Positions 35,459-44,726 of a stretch of DNA of 64,000 nt are shown in pieces. The stretch is from contig LGYU01000020.1 in assembly GCA_001302245.1 (NCBI GenBank), positions 1-64,000 on the forward strand, given 5' to 3'. The translations under genes and the position numbers were made by a program. Under the pieces are notes generated by a model, which worked only from the letters and a program-made list of their open reading frames with translations, was not told the origin of the DNA and made no database searches. Source of the DNA: Chitinophagaceae bacterium PMP191F. GTDB taxonomy: Bacteria; Bacteroidota; Bacteroidia; Chitinophagales; Chitinophagaceae. Every line of letters starts with the position of its first letter. The stretch's first letter is position 1.

Positions 35459-37096
35459 ATGAAACATAAGCTGCTGATCGCAGCAACATTTTTACAATGT
35501 TCGCTTGCTGCGCAAGAAAAATTTGTGTCGCCGGTTGGCCCCAATGCCGAGCCTGTGGCACCAGGAAAATTTCAGGCCAACTGGGAGTCGCTGAAACAAT
35601 ATAAGGCTCCCGAATGGTTTCGCAATGCGAAATTCGGGATCTGGGCTCATTGGGGCCCACAATGTCAACCCGGACAGGGCGATTGGTATGCCCGCGGTAT
35701 GTATAACGAAGGCAGCGCCCAATATAAATGGCATGTAGATAATTACGGACATCCATCAAAAGCCGGTTTCAAAGAAGTAATACATAGCTGGAAGGCAGAG
35801 AACTGGAATCCTGACAAGTTGGTAGCCTTGTATAAAAGGGCTGGGGCGCAATACTTTTTTGCCATGGCCAATCACCATGATAATTTTGATATGTGGGACA
35901 GCAAATACCAGGAATGGAATTCGGTGAATGTTGGTCCCCGAAAGGATATTCTTGATGGCTGGGCAAAAGCTGCCAAAAAATATAAACTGCCGCTCGGACT
36001 GAGCGTGCATGCGGCGCACGCATGGTCATGGATGGAAACAGCCCAGCGTTCGGACAAAGCAGGCCCGTTCAAAGACATACCATACGATGGCAAATTGACA
36101 AAAGCAGATGGCAAAGGCACGTGGTGGGAGGGATTGGATCCGCAGGAACTATACGCACAAAACCACGCACTGAGCGAGGGAAGCGAGAACATCAACAAAA
36201 TTCATAGCCAGTGGAACTGGGGCAATGGCGTATCTGTACCGTCTGTTGCTTATTGCGAAAAATTTTATAACCGAACAATTGATATGATCAACCGGTTCAA
36301 ACCGGAATTACTGTATTTTGATGACACCGGCTTACCACTTTATCCTATCAGTGACGCAGGATTGAAGATTGCTGCGCATTTCTATAACACCAATATGACA
36401 TGGAATAAAGGAAAGCTGAATGCAGTATTGTTTGGAAAGGTGCTGACGCCGGAACAAAAAGAATGTCTTGTATGGGATGTGGAAAGAGGCTCGCCCGACA
36501 ATATTCAGGATCTGCCATGGCAAACTTGTACCTGTTTGGGTGACTGGCACTATAACTATGCTACCTATGAAAATAACAGGTATAAGACAGGGAAAACTGT
36601 GATACACATGTTGGTGGATGTGGTCAGTAAAAATGGTAACCTGTTGCTCAATATTCCTGTGCGGGGTGATGGAACGATAGACGAAAAAGAGATTGCTGTG
36701 TTGGAAGATATTGCGGCATGGATGGACATCAACAAAGAAAGTATTTTCGATACAAGACCATGGAAGATTTTTGGGGAAGGTCCTTCGACAGAGACGTCCA
36801 ATCCTATGAGAGCCCAGGGATTTAATGAAGGGAAAGTAAAGATGACGGCAAAAGATATTCGGTTTAATCAAAAAGGAAAGATCCTTTACGTAACTGTTAT
36901 GGGTAATCCGGGAGAAGATATCCTTGTGAAAAATCTTGGAACAACCCTCAGCCCGGGAGTCAAGATTAAAAAGGTTGAACTATTGGGAAGCAATGCAAAA
37001 CTTATTTGGAAGCAACTGGCTGACGGACTGCAAATAAGCAAGCCTTCCGTAATTCCAAACGAAATTGCTGTTGTATTCAAGGTTTATCAACAGTAG
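35459..37096 (+). CDS. GH29 alpha-L-fucosidase
   Basis: This 545-residue secreted enzyme releases alpha-linked L-fucose by a retaining mechanism. The ATG at 35459 gives a signal peptide (MKHKLLIAATFLQCSLAAQ); an upstream in-frame ATG at 35321 is rejected. GH29 landmarks are WFRNAKFGIWAHWGPQ, FFAMANHHDNFDMWDS, and ELLYFDDTG with the likely nucleophile Asp. A C-terminal beta domain follows (about residues 430-545). The gene is intact beside decayed GH31, GH43 and GH95 fragments. Confidence 0.92.
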   Translation: MKHKLLIAATFLQCSLAAQEKFVSPVGPNAEPVAPGKFQANWESLKQYKAPEWFRNAKFGIWAHWGPQCQPGQGDWYARGMYNEGSAQYKWHVDNYGHPSKAGFKEVIHSWKAENWNPDKLVALYKRAGAQYFFAMANHHDNFDMWDSKYQEWNSVNVGPRKDILDGWAKAAKKYKLPLGLSVHAAHAWSWMETAQRSDKAGPFKDIPYDGKLTKADGKGTWWEGLDPQELYAQNHALSEGSENINKIHSQWNWGNGVSVPSVAYCEKFYNRTIDMINRFKPELLYFDDTGLPLYPISDAGLKIAAHFYNTNMTWNKGKLNAVLFGKVLTPEQKECLVWDVERGSPDNIQDLPWQTCTCLGDWHYNYATYENNRYKTGKTVIHMLVDVVSKNGNLLLNIPVRGDGTIDEKEIAVLEDIAAWMDINKESIFDTRPWKIFGEGPSTETSNPMRAQGFNEGKVKMTAKDIRFNQKGKILYVTVMGNPGEDILVKNLGTTLSPGVKIKKVELLGSNAKLIWKQLADGLQISKPSVIPNEIAVVFKVYQQ

Positions 37097-37119
37097 TCAG
37101 AGCAGAGGAATTGTCAAAT

Positions 37120-37157
37120 AAGATGTGCCGGCTTCGTTTCCGAAGCCGGCACATCTT
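37120..37157. terminator. Bidirectional terminator between GH29 and araC genes
   Basis: A 17-bp stem, AAGATGTGCCGGCTTCG at 37120-37136 with 37141-37157, has a TTTC loop. It lies between convergent genes. Confidence 0.88.
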
Positions 37158-37185
37158 AATCTCGTACTGGCATTGAGATGCTATT

Positions 37186-38088
37186 TTAGTCTTCTTCCAG
37201 CCCACGATTTTCATCAACCATGTTATTTTGTTCCCTGTATTTCCCGGGCGTTAAACTTGTTACAGCCTTGAATACTTTCGAGAAATGCGGCAGACTGCTG
37301 AAGCCTGTATCTTCAGCTATCTGTGTAAGCGAAAGGTCGGTGGTTACAATAAGATACTGTGCCCGTTCGATCCGCTTTGTGTGAATGTAAGCCAGCGGAC
37401 GTTCACCGGTTAATTTCAGGAATATCCTGGAAAGATAATCGGAATGAAGATTGACCTTGTCTGCCAGCATCTTTACTGTTAGTGGTTTATGCAGATTCAA
37501 TTGAATGAATCCCAGTAAGTCAACGATTTTTGACGGAACATCCTGCACGTTGCCAAACTGTGATTGTTTTTCATCCAGGAACTTAGACACCAATTGCAAC
37601 ATGATCCCCTGGGTTTCAAGAAAGGATTTATTGCTTTGTTTGTTATTTAATTCTTCATATTCCTGGTAATACACATTCTTTTCATAAACTTTCGGGTTGT
37701 CAGAGCGGTTGATCTTTCTGTAAGGATTGATCTCATAGATACGTTTGAAGTTGGCAATGTCGAGATCTGTTGCTTCGATCTTAAAAATATTCCGGTTGTA
37801 ATGAAACAGCGAGATCCCATCGCGTGCCTCTTCAAAAAAATGTATAAAATACTGGCTCAGATAAGAAGAGCAGTGCAGATCACAAATAGTAAAACTCGGT
37901 ATAAGGTATATATATCCTGGTTCCAATAACCAGTTTTTCTTTCCATTTGAAATAGATCCTTCACCTGCATCGATATAATACATGCGGTAGTAAGGGCTGA
38001 TCACATTCTTGTAATTCCATCTGTCACCCAGACTTACATAGTCTACGTTCAATAAAATGAATGAATGTTGTAGCAATCGTCGTATCAT
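37186..38088 (-). CDS. AraC-family transcriptional regulator
   Basis: This 300-residue protein has an N-terminal cupin-like sensing domain (YYRMYYIDAGEGSISNG, LEPGYIYLIPSFT) and a C-terminal AraC double helix-turn-helix (about residues 190-290: KPLTVKMLADKVNLHSDYLS, SLTQIAEDTGFSSLPHFSKV). It is convergent with the GH29 fucosidase gene and the two share a candidate operator, so it probably responds to a sugar released from fucosylated glycan. The effector is not known. Confidence 0.92.
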   Translation of the reverse strand: MIRRLLQHSFILLNVDYVSLGDRWNYKNVISPYYRMYYIDAGEGSISNGKKNWLLEPGYIYLIPSFTICDLHCSSYLSQYFIHFFEEARDGISLFHYNRNIFKIEATDLDIANFKRIYEINPYRKINRSDNPKVYEKNVYYQEYEELNNKQSNKSFLETQGIMLQLVSKFLDEKQSQFGNVQDVPSKIVDLLGFIQLNLHKPLTVKMLADKVNLHSDYLSRIFLKLTGERPLAYIHTKRIERAQYLIVTTDLSLTQIAEDTGFSSLPHFSKVFKAVTSLTPGKYREQNNMVDENRGLEED

Positions 38089-38096
38089 AAGCGTGA

Positions 38097-38122
38097 GTCG
38101 GATTTGTATAATACAATGTCGG
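38097..38122 (-). promoter_or_regulatory. Candidate autoregulatory AraC-family operator
   Basis: A GTCGG direct repeat 21 bp apart, matching the site upstream of GH29 at 23 of 26 bases, lies 9 bp upstream of the araC start codon. A further GTCGG at 38142-38146 continues the series. Confidence 0.5.
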
Positions 38123-38433
38123 AAATGTAAAAAAACGATATGTCGGATGTTAACTTTACAGAAGAGTTGTGATCATAACATACTTGTTAAACTGCCATCT
38201 AAGCCAGCTGATGCTGCAACTTACTAAGTATAAATGATTACGAACCACTTCCTGCACTGTTTGTTGTCTAAAATTTTTCATCATTATCTTCTAAAGTCAG
38301 CAATGCCATTGGATCTGTTTTGCAATGGTGCGTCATAGCCGGTTGCGTTATCGACTTTGGTAAAAGACGGTTATGTATAAAGCGTTAGAACAAAAAGGTT
38401 TGTGATACGGTATTTTCCGGTAAACGAAACGAG
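38123..38433. other. Region without a recognisable gene
   Basis: Mixed-composition sequence between the araC control region and the DUF262 relic. No open frame of note, RNA gene or repeat was seen beyond the third GTCGG. Confidence 0.5.
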
Positions 38434-38797
38434 TGAACGTAATTATTTCATCTACCGACGAAGAAATAGCATTCCGGATATTCAATATACTTAATGACCG
38501 TGGTAAAGATCTCGCCATTGGAGATATCCTGGGATCAGAGATACTGTAAAAGATCGATGATCAGGAGCAGGGTGAATATACCAGGAAGTGGGACGGCTGT
38601 TGGACAGATTGGGTATCGGTAATTTCAAAGACTTCAATAGCCATTTCTGGCCGATATTCGCAAAAAAGAAAGCTGATAAACCGCTGATTGCTGAAATACG
38701 TGATTACGTGCAACCAGCAGATAGCCTGAAATTTTTTATCAATAAGATCTTGATTTCTTTTAACGGACGCCATGAAAATGTCCGGGATCATTGCTAG
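38434..38797 (+). pseudogene. DUF262 (GmrSD-like) relic
   Basis: One frame gives NVIISSTDEEIAFRIFNILN and DRGKDLAIGDILGSEIL before a TAA stop, then KIDDQEQGEYTRKW. After a frameshift it continues GNFKDFNSHFWPIFAKKKAD, KPLIAEIRDYV. This matches the DUF262 domain (AFRIFNVLNDRG-LDL) found in GmrSD-type modification-dependent nucleases and related defence proteins. It has a stop, a frameshift and no start, so it is dead. Confidence 0.6.
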
Positions 38798-39287
38798 TAG
38801 GTTAGGATATCCTATCCTAAAGAAATATTTGGGCATACCTTTAGCAGCTTTTGGCAAATAGGATGGGATTGGCCATTAACAGAATAAGTAATGTATTTCA
38901 TCGGGCTGCTAATTTTTATCCGTTTGTTCAGGAAGCTTTCTGAGTGCCGTGATCTTTTCACTATATTCTTTGTGCTGTTTGTCTCCTTTTTGAAGTTTTG
39001 TCAGGGCAATCTTCGGGATGGAACTTGAGAGGAATAAGGCAGTCGCCTGAACAACTACTTATATGTGTTATTTCGTTTACTGATCAAAGCGATAGTCAAT
39101 AGGCCAGCAGTTTTTTTGATTCAATCAAGTACAAGGATAATACATAGATTTTGTTGTACTGTATTTTCTTCACTTGTTATACCTCTTTTGCTTTTAGTTC
39201 TGTGAGCTTGGTAAACAAACGACATCTCCTCTTATTTTTTTGATATGAGTAAGTAAAAAGTAATAAAACCAGCCATAAAACCATATA
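38798..39287. other. Region without a supported gene
   Basis: A small palindromic cluster, TAGGATATCCTATCCTA, lies at 38804-38820. On the minus strand 38909-39052 there is a 46-codon open stretch (ALTKLQKGDKQHKEYSEKIT...) with no start codon, probably a gene remnant. Nothing else recognised. Confidence 0.5.
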
Positions 39288-39710
39288 TCAGCTACCCCAG
39301 GCGGTGATCACCAGTCTTCTGCTGCCACCATGATTACGGTGTTCGCATAAATAAATGCCCTGCCAGGTTCCCAATGCCAGTTCTCCATTGTTTACAGGTA
39401 TTATTACCGAACTGCCCAGCAAGGCCGCTTTCAGATGGGCAGGCATATCGTCCGGACCTTCATCATTGTGCTCATAATCCGGATCATTTTCCTGCACAGT
39501 TTTATTGAACCATGTTTCAAAATCCCTGCGCACAGTAGGATCTGCATTTTCATTAATAGTCAGTGAGGCTGATGTATGCTGGATGAAAACCTGGCAAATA
39601 CCTGATCTCAATTCCCTGATACCGGGTAGTGCACGCTCTACATCGGCAGTGATCAGGTGAAAACCACGGCGTTTTTCCGGCAGCACCAATAATTGCTGAA
39701 ATATTTTCAT
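39288..39710 (-). CDS. YjbQ family protein (UPF0047)
   Basis: This 140-residue protein is a member of the small trimeric YjbQ/UPF0047 family. Signature stretches are CQVFIQHTSASLTINENADP and the C-terminal LALGTWQGIYLCEHR with conserved His. Some members show thiamine-phosphate synthase activity in vitro, but the physiological role is unsettled. It stands alone on the minus strand next to the accessory zone. Confidence 0.92.
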   Translation of the reverse strand: MKIFQQLLVLPEKRRGFHLITADVERALPGIRELRSGICQVFIQHTSASLTINENADPTVRRDFETWFNKTVQENDPDYEHNDEGPDDMPAHLKAALLGSSVIIPVNNGELALGTWQGIYLCEHRNHGGSRRLVITAWGS

Positions 39711-40028
39711 ATTGTGAAGTACGTTAAAAAATGTGCAGGCTACGGTAGTAGGAAAACTCTATTTTTTTAGATTGGCCGGTGTTTTGTGAATAAAAAGATA
39801 GGTTTTGCCCCAACGGTTTGGTATCTTAAACTGTAAATAATAGTGTATTGTATGATATAAATCCCGGTTTCCCTCCGATATTCTTTCCGAAACCATCCGG
39901 GATGTATGATTCTCAAGGCTTTGAGTGTGTTTGAAGCCTGAACAACACATTGGGTTATGAGAGCGATACAATACTTTTTCCAGGTAATAAGCCTGTTCCT
40001 GTAACACCAGAATTTAACGTACCGGTTT
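39711..40028. other. Divergent intergenic region
   Basis: 318 bp between the YjbQ and T9SS-protein genes. It holds a small AGGCTT/AAGCCT stem (39916-39939) and a weak promoter-like GATAGGTTTTGCC near 39800. No gene seen. Confidence 0.5.
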
Positions 40029-42482
40029 ATGATGTGTCAATTGACCAGGATCTTATTGTTTTGCAGCGTGGCTCTTGTTGCCGCTAGTGCTGCGAATGCC
40101 CAGGCACAGGCCTGCCCTGTGAACATCAATTTTGCTACCGGCGATCTCAGTAACTGGTCCGCGGCTACCGGCCTTGTCAGTGGCGCTTCTTCTAATTACC
40201 CTGCTCCGAATACCGGCAGGTCAGTCATTTCTGAATACACCCTTGGTATTACTGGTATCCAGGTGATCACGAACTCTACCAGTGACCTGTACGGCAGTTT
40301 TCCAACCATTCCAACCATAAACGGTTATTCATACAATTATTCTATCAAACTGGGATCTACTGCTACTTCATACGATCTGAATGCGGGCAATAACCCGGGT
40401 GGTTTTGTCCGTTCTGTTTCCTATACCATCAATGTACCGGCGGGTTCTATTTCTGAGCCCTATACCATGACCTATGCATACGCATTGGTGCTCGAAAACG
40501 GTACACACAATTCCAATGAACAGCCTTTATTCAAGGCCACGCTCAATACCCCGGACAGTATCATTACCTGTGCATCCCCCCAATACTACCTGCCTACCTT
40601 CAACAATGCGGGAGGAGGAGGTCCCGGTGGCGGTAGTTCTACAGGTGCAACGCTGGATACAGCCACAGCACTTGCCAATGGATTTACAAATAGCCCGGTC
40701 TATTTTTTATCACACGCAGGACAAGGGAATGGGGGCGGCGGCACTTATTTACGTGATGTATGGACAAAGAACTGGACTGAGGTAACATTTGACCTGTCGG
40801 CTTACCGTGGAAAACAGGTGGTGCTTACTTTCCAGGCCAATAATTGCACACCCGGTGCGCATTTTGCCTATGCCTATATAGCACTGCGCAACAGTTGTGC
40901 AGGACTGGAGATCAGTGGGCCTGATATTGCATGTGCCAATGGTACTTTCACTTATTCAATACCTGCGCTTGCTAATGCTACTTATAACTGGGAAGTACCT
41001 GCGGGATGGATCATTAACTCCGGTGCCAATACCAACTCTATTAATGTCACTGCAGGTTCCGGAGGAGGGCATGTTATTGCACACGAAGTAAATGGCTGTG
41101 CCAATCTGCGCGATACCGTAAACGTTAGCAGTGCAGCACCTACAGTACCCGGAAATGTAAGCGGTAATAATACCGTATGCTCTGGTATCAATAGTTCTTT
41201 ACTGACATTGGGCGGGCAAACCGGTAATGTGATCACCTGGTTGTCTTCTGTCAATGGAACTACCTGGACACCTGTAGTCAATACCACTACTTCCTATACG
41301 GCACAGAACCTTACTGCCACTACACAGTTTGCTGCTGTAGTACAAAACGGTAGTACCTGTAAAGCCGATACCAGTACCCGGGCCATAGTAACCGTTGATC
41401 CGAAAAGTGTAGGCGGTGTACTGAGTCCGGATAACAGCAGTTTCTGTAATGGCCAGACAGTTAGTATGCTGCTGACACTTAGTGGCAATACTGGTAATGT
41501 GGTAAACTGGCAATCTTCACTTAACAACAGTACATGGAATAATTTTTCGCCAGTCAATACAGCAATTACTTATGCTGTTGGTGGTCTTACCAATACTACT
41601 TATTACCGAACGATTGTGAAGAGCGGTGTTTGTGCTGCTGATACGAGTGCGGTAGCAACCATGCAATATGTGAATGTGCCATTCCCGGCTGCTACCCATG
41701 ATCCGGCCAATGCTGCTATTTGTTATGGCGATTCGCTGAACCTGAATGCCACGATCACTGTTGGTACAGGTTACGCCTGGACACCTATAGCAACACTCCG
41801 TAACCAGGGCGACGGAACTGTTCCATATCTGCCATTGGGTTTACAGGTATTGGCAAAGCCATTGACAACAACTAATTATGTATTGTCAGTGATCAATGCC
41901 GGTTGTCCCAATGCACTAAGTGATACTTTCCACGTACATGTAACGCAGCCTATTATTGTTTCGGCCGGTAATGACACCGCAGTGGTAGTAGGGCAGCATC
42001 TTCAACTGCATGCTGTGGTGAATGATCCTGCTGCCAATATATTTACATGGACACCGCCTACAGGGCTTAACTTCACCAGTATTGCAAACCCTGTGGCTGT
42101 ACTGGGTGCAGAAAGTGCACCGTATATTATTTACACCGTAAAAGCAGCTAATGCTGACGGCTGTTATGGAACTGATGATATCAAGGTGAAGATTTACCAG
42201 ACCGCTGCAGATATTTTTATGCCCAATGCCTTTTCTCCGAACGGTGATGGAAAAAATGATCTGATACGCCCGGTTTGTGTAGGTATCAGTCAATTGAACT
42301 TTTTCCGGATCTATAACCGCTGGGGACAACTGATTTTCAGTACCACTGAAATTAATAAAGGGTGGGACGGAACCCTGGGCGGAGCACCACAATCATCCGG
42401 TACATTTGTATATATGGTGCAGGGCGTTGATTATACCGGGAAGGTGATTACCAAACGAGGTACTGTAGTGCTGGTAAGGTAA
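40029..42482 (+). CDS. Large secreted protein with T9SS type B C-terminal domain
   Basis: This 817-residue protein has a signal peptide (ending about residue 26, SAANAQAQ) and a first domain with a Gly-rich loop (GGGGPGGGSS, about residue 200). Several Ig/PKD-like modules follow from about residue 290 (NGTFTYSIPALANATYNW; repeats of GNVITWLSSVNGTTW and GNVVNWQSSLNNSTW). The C-terminus, MPNAFSPNGDGKNDLIRPVC and FRIYNRWGQLIFS ending in GTVVLVR, is the gliding-motility-type sorting domain for the type IX secretion system. It probably ends on the cell surface or outside. Confidence 0.9.
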   Translation: MMCQLTRILLFCSVALVAASAANAQAQACPVNINFATGDLSNWSAATGLVSGASSNYPAPNTGRSVISEYTLGITGIQVITNSTSDLYGSFPTIPTINGYSYNYSIKLGSTATSYDLNAGNNPGGFVRSVSYTINVPAGSISEPYTMTYAYALVLENGTHNSNEQPLFKATLNTPDSIITCASPQYYLPTFNNAGGGGPGGGSSTGATLDTATALANGFTNSPVYFLSHAGQGNGGGGTYLRDVWTKNWTEVTFDLSAYRGKQVVLTFQANNCTPGAHFAYAYIALRNSCAGLEISGPDIACANGTFTYSIPALANATYNWEVPAGWIINSGANTNSINVTAGSGGGHVIAHEVNGCANLRDTVNVSSAAPTVPGNVSGNNTVCSGINSSLLTLGGQTGNVITWLSSVNGTTWTPVVNTTTSYTAQNLTATTQFAAVVQNGSTCKADTSTRAIVTVDPKSVGGVLSPDNSSFCNGQTVSMLLTLSGNTGNVVNWQSSLNNSTWNNFSPVNTAITYAVGGLTNTTYYRTIVKSGVCAADTSAVATMQYVNVPFPAATHDPANAAICYGDSLNLNATITVGTGYAWTPIATLRNQGDGTVPYLPLGLQVLAKPLTTTNYVLSVINAGCPNALSDTFHVHVTQPIIVSAGNDTAVVVGQHLQLHAVVNDPAANIFTWTPPTGLNFTSIANPVAVLGAESAPYIIYTVKAANADGCYGTDDIKVKIYQTAADIFMPNAFSPNGDGKNDLIRPVCVGISQLNFFRIYNRWGQLIFSTTEINKGWDGTLGGAPQSSGTFVYMVQGVDYTGKVITKRGTVVLVR

Positions 42483-42485
42483 GCT

Positions 42486-43064
42486 GTGCAAAACTATGTA
42501 TCCAGTTTTCCTGTAACTAAGACTAAGAGTGGTTTGACCATTAATAATGGTACTATTGCTACAGTTACAACAGATGACGTATTAAGTGGCGGTACGGCTA
42601 TTTATATCAACGGAGGAAAAGTATATGCCCGGAGTTCCGGCAACGATGCGATGGATTCGGATGGTATATTTACAATTACCGGTGGAATAGTAGTAGCCGT
42701 AGGAGCAAGATCGACCGAAGCTGGTATGGATGTAGATGCGCGTACTCTGAAACTGACAGGCGGAATCATTATTGCAGCAGGTGGCGCAACCAGTGGTCCT
42801 GCTGCCAGTGTGTCAACCATGCATTCTGTAATAGCAGGCAGTGGGTCTGCAAAGAAGATTGTACATATTGAAGCAACGGATGGCACAGAGGCGCTCACCT
42901 TCCTGGCTCCGGCATCATATACTACTTTGTTGTTTGCTTCATCAAAACTGAAGGCCAATACTACTTATACCTTTTACAGTGGCGGCAGTGTGAGCAACGG
43001 AACAGACTTTCATGGTTTGTATACCAGTGGTACTTACACAGGCGGTACTATCAGCAGTGGATAA
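42486..43064 (+). CDS. Fragmentary carbohydrate-binding-domain protein
   Basis: The frame is 192 codons from a GTG 3 bp after the previous stop. It has no signal peptide and begins inside a repeat fold (GLTINNGTIATVTTDDVLSG, NDAMDSDGIFTITGGIVVAV), which resembles the carbohydrate-binding DUF4353-type proteins where 'GNDAIDSDG...TITGG' recurs. Those proteins are exported and longer. This looks like the C-terminal part of a gene whose 5' end was lost at the junction with the upstream gene, or a cytoplasmic leftover. Confidence 0.55.
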   Translation: MQNYVSSFPVTKTKSGLTINNGTIATVTTDDVLSGGTAIYINGGKVYARSSGNDAMDSDGIFTITGGIVVAVGARSTEAGMDVDARTLKLTGGIIIAAGGATSGPAASVSTMHSVIAGSGSAKKIVHIEATDGTEALTFLAPASYTTLLFASSKLKANTTYTFYSGGSVSNGTDFHGLYTSGTYTGGTISSG

Positions 43065-43145
43065 TGTATACTGTTAATACAGTAAAAAGCAATACTGCTG
43101 TGCGCAAGATGGCCTGCAGTGTGTTGCATTGTTGTAACTATAACA

Positions 43146-44330
43146 TTACTTTAATGCATTTCTGAGTATTGCTCTGAGCCCGGGAGAGTCTGCTGCCGGA
43201 GCATCATTTACAAGTACCTTCCCGTTTTTGTCAAGCAATATCAGTTGAGGTACATACAGGAACTGGTAAAAATAACGAAGTGAGTTTTCTGTATCCACCA
43301 GTGTTGTACAGGGTAATGTGATCTTTTTGTCTGAAGCCTTGTAATGGTCAAAGCTTTTGTCGAGCGATATTGAAATAAAGCTGATGGGTTCATCTTTGAA
43401 TTCATTGATCAGTGTTGTTAAAGCTGGCGCCTGCTGATGGCAGGGTCCACACCAGGTGGCCCAGAAAAAGATCAATACCGGTTTCCCTTTGAAGAGTGAA
43501 AGATTTACCGGTTTCTGATGTTCATCCGGAAGTATAAAGTCAAATAAATTTTTTGCGTTGCTCAGTTGCGTGTGGGCTACGGCATTGTATTGTTTTCTGA
43601 AGTTGCTGTTTGATAATGTGAACAGGTAATCAAAAACAAAAACAGCAAAATGAGTTGTTTTAACAACATTGCTTAGTTGCTGATAACCCGCTTCTACTGA
43701 ATCTATGATCATCTTTTTATGATACCTGTAAAGCAGGTAACCGCTTAAAAAAGAAGCGGGATGCTGACGTATGTATTGTGAAATGTATTTTCCAATAGCA
43801 GTATAAATGTCATTGATTTTTTGTTGCAGGCTATCCATCTGCTTTCTTACCAGCAGACTATCTGAACTGTTTTCTTTTTTTGCCAATGCTCCCATTGTCT
43901 GCCAGATATTTTCCTTGTCGTGCAATAAACTATTATACCGTATATCCCATTGATCTTTTTCCTGCTGAGCGGGCGAGCCAGCTATCTGTATGTTTTGAGG
44001 AATACCATTACTAACAATAAAACGTATAGTGATATCGGCTGGTTCAGCCAGAAAACGTATAATACTGGAATCATCCAGATCCTTTGCATAAGGGTTCGTC
44101 ATCAGCAGCATTTCAGTTGTGTTGCTGATTGCTGTTTTGAATACTGCTATACCATTTACCAGCCTGACTATCTTGTCTTCTCCCGGATACCGCAGCCTGA
44201 TGCTACCGGTATCTTTATTAACTGCAACAATTTTTATTGTCACAGATATTTTTTTGTCTACAGACCTGGTATTGGCAGATGCCACTATGCAAAAAAGTAT
44301 TCCTGTAATCAAAATAAGATATCTGTACAT
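43146..44330 (-). CDS. TlpA-like thioredoxin-domain protein
   Basis: This 394-residue exported protein has a signal peptide (about residues 1-19), an N-terminal DUF4369-like beta domain and a helical middle. The C-terminal thioredoxin/TlpA domain has WATWCGPCHQQAP as its redox motif. It is last in a minus-strand set after the Cys-rich peptide gene and the C39-like/VKOR/thioredoxin gene, so it may reduce or isomerise disulfides of the peptide in the periplasm (inference). A hairpin lies between it and the peptide gene. Confidence 0.88.
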   Translation of the reverse strand: MYRYLILITGILFCIVASANTRSVDKKISVTIKIVAVNKDTGSIRLRYPGEDKIVRLVNGIAVFKTAISNTTEMLLMTNPYAKDLDDSSIIRFLAEPADITIRFIVSNGIPQNIQIAGSPAQQEKDQWDIRYNSLLHDKENIWQTMGALAKKENSSDSLLVRKQMDSLQQKINDIYTAIGKYISQYIRQHPASFLSGYLLYRYHKKMIIDSVEAGYQQLSNVVKTTHFAVFVFDYLFTLSNSNFRKQYNAVAHTQLSNAKNLFDFILPDEHQKPVNLSLFKGKPVLIFFWATWCGPCHQQAPALTTLINEFKDEPISFISISLDKSFDHYKASDKKITLPCTTLVDTENSLRYFYQFLYVPQLILLDKNGKVLVNDAPAADSPGLRAILRNALK

Positions 44331-44351
44331 GTAATGTTTGTTCTATGAAAC

Positions 44352-44378
44352 AAGCAGTCCCCGTTCCAGGGACCGCTT
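44352..44378 (-). terminator. Hairpin after the peptide gene (terminator or attenuator)
   Basis: On the minus strand AAGCGGTCCC pairs with GGGACTGCTT, with one mismatch, across a 7-nt loop and is followed by GTTTCAT. The weak T-tract suggests partial termination, allowing more peptide than TlpA-like protein to be made. Confidence 0.5.
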
Positions 44379-44394
44379 GCGGACTTACAATTTA

Positions 44395-44607
44395 CTAAGT
44401 AGTGCAATGACCGGCATAGCTGGTGCCTGATTTATCACAATCAGCGCCACAGGTCTTACCGCTGGTGCAATCGTCTTTACTGTTGCAATTGCATTTTTCC
44501 TGTGTTGAAGGAAACCCTTCGTCGTCGCTACCACCCAGGATATGCATCATTTCATTCCTCGTAAGCTTTCCCTGCAGGTTAGCAAGGCGCATTTTTTGAA
44601 TCCCCAT
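44395..44607 (-). CDS. Double-glycine-leader, Cys-rich RiPP-like precursor peptide
   Basis: This 70-residue peptide has a leader of 26 residues ending in LTRNEMMHILGG, the double-glycine cleavage signature, with the conserved leader pattern seen in Bacteroidota natural-product precursors (LxxxEMxxIxGG). The 44-residue core has six cysteines (residues 39, 41, 47, 53, 57 and 68), enough for three disulfides, and is acidic and Gly/Ser/Thr-rich. It lies directly downstream of a C39-like/VKOR/thioredoxin fusion gene. The product could be a small bacteriocin or signal peptide. No dedicated transporter or radical-SAM gene is in the window. Confidence 0.75.
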   Translation of the reverse strand: MGIQKMRLANLQGKLTRNEMMHILGGSDDEGFPSTQEKCNCNSKDDCTSGKTCGADCDKSGTSYAGHCTT

Positions 44608-44726
44608 TTTAAAAGAATTTAAAAGTGAAGAAAAGGTTTTGCCCTAGCTTTAAGCATCAAAGGCGTTGGCCGTCCTACAACCGTTGTAACACGGTTTAGT
44701 TCCATAGGACTGTTTCTTCCGGGGAA

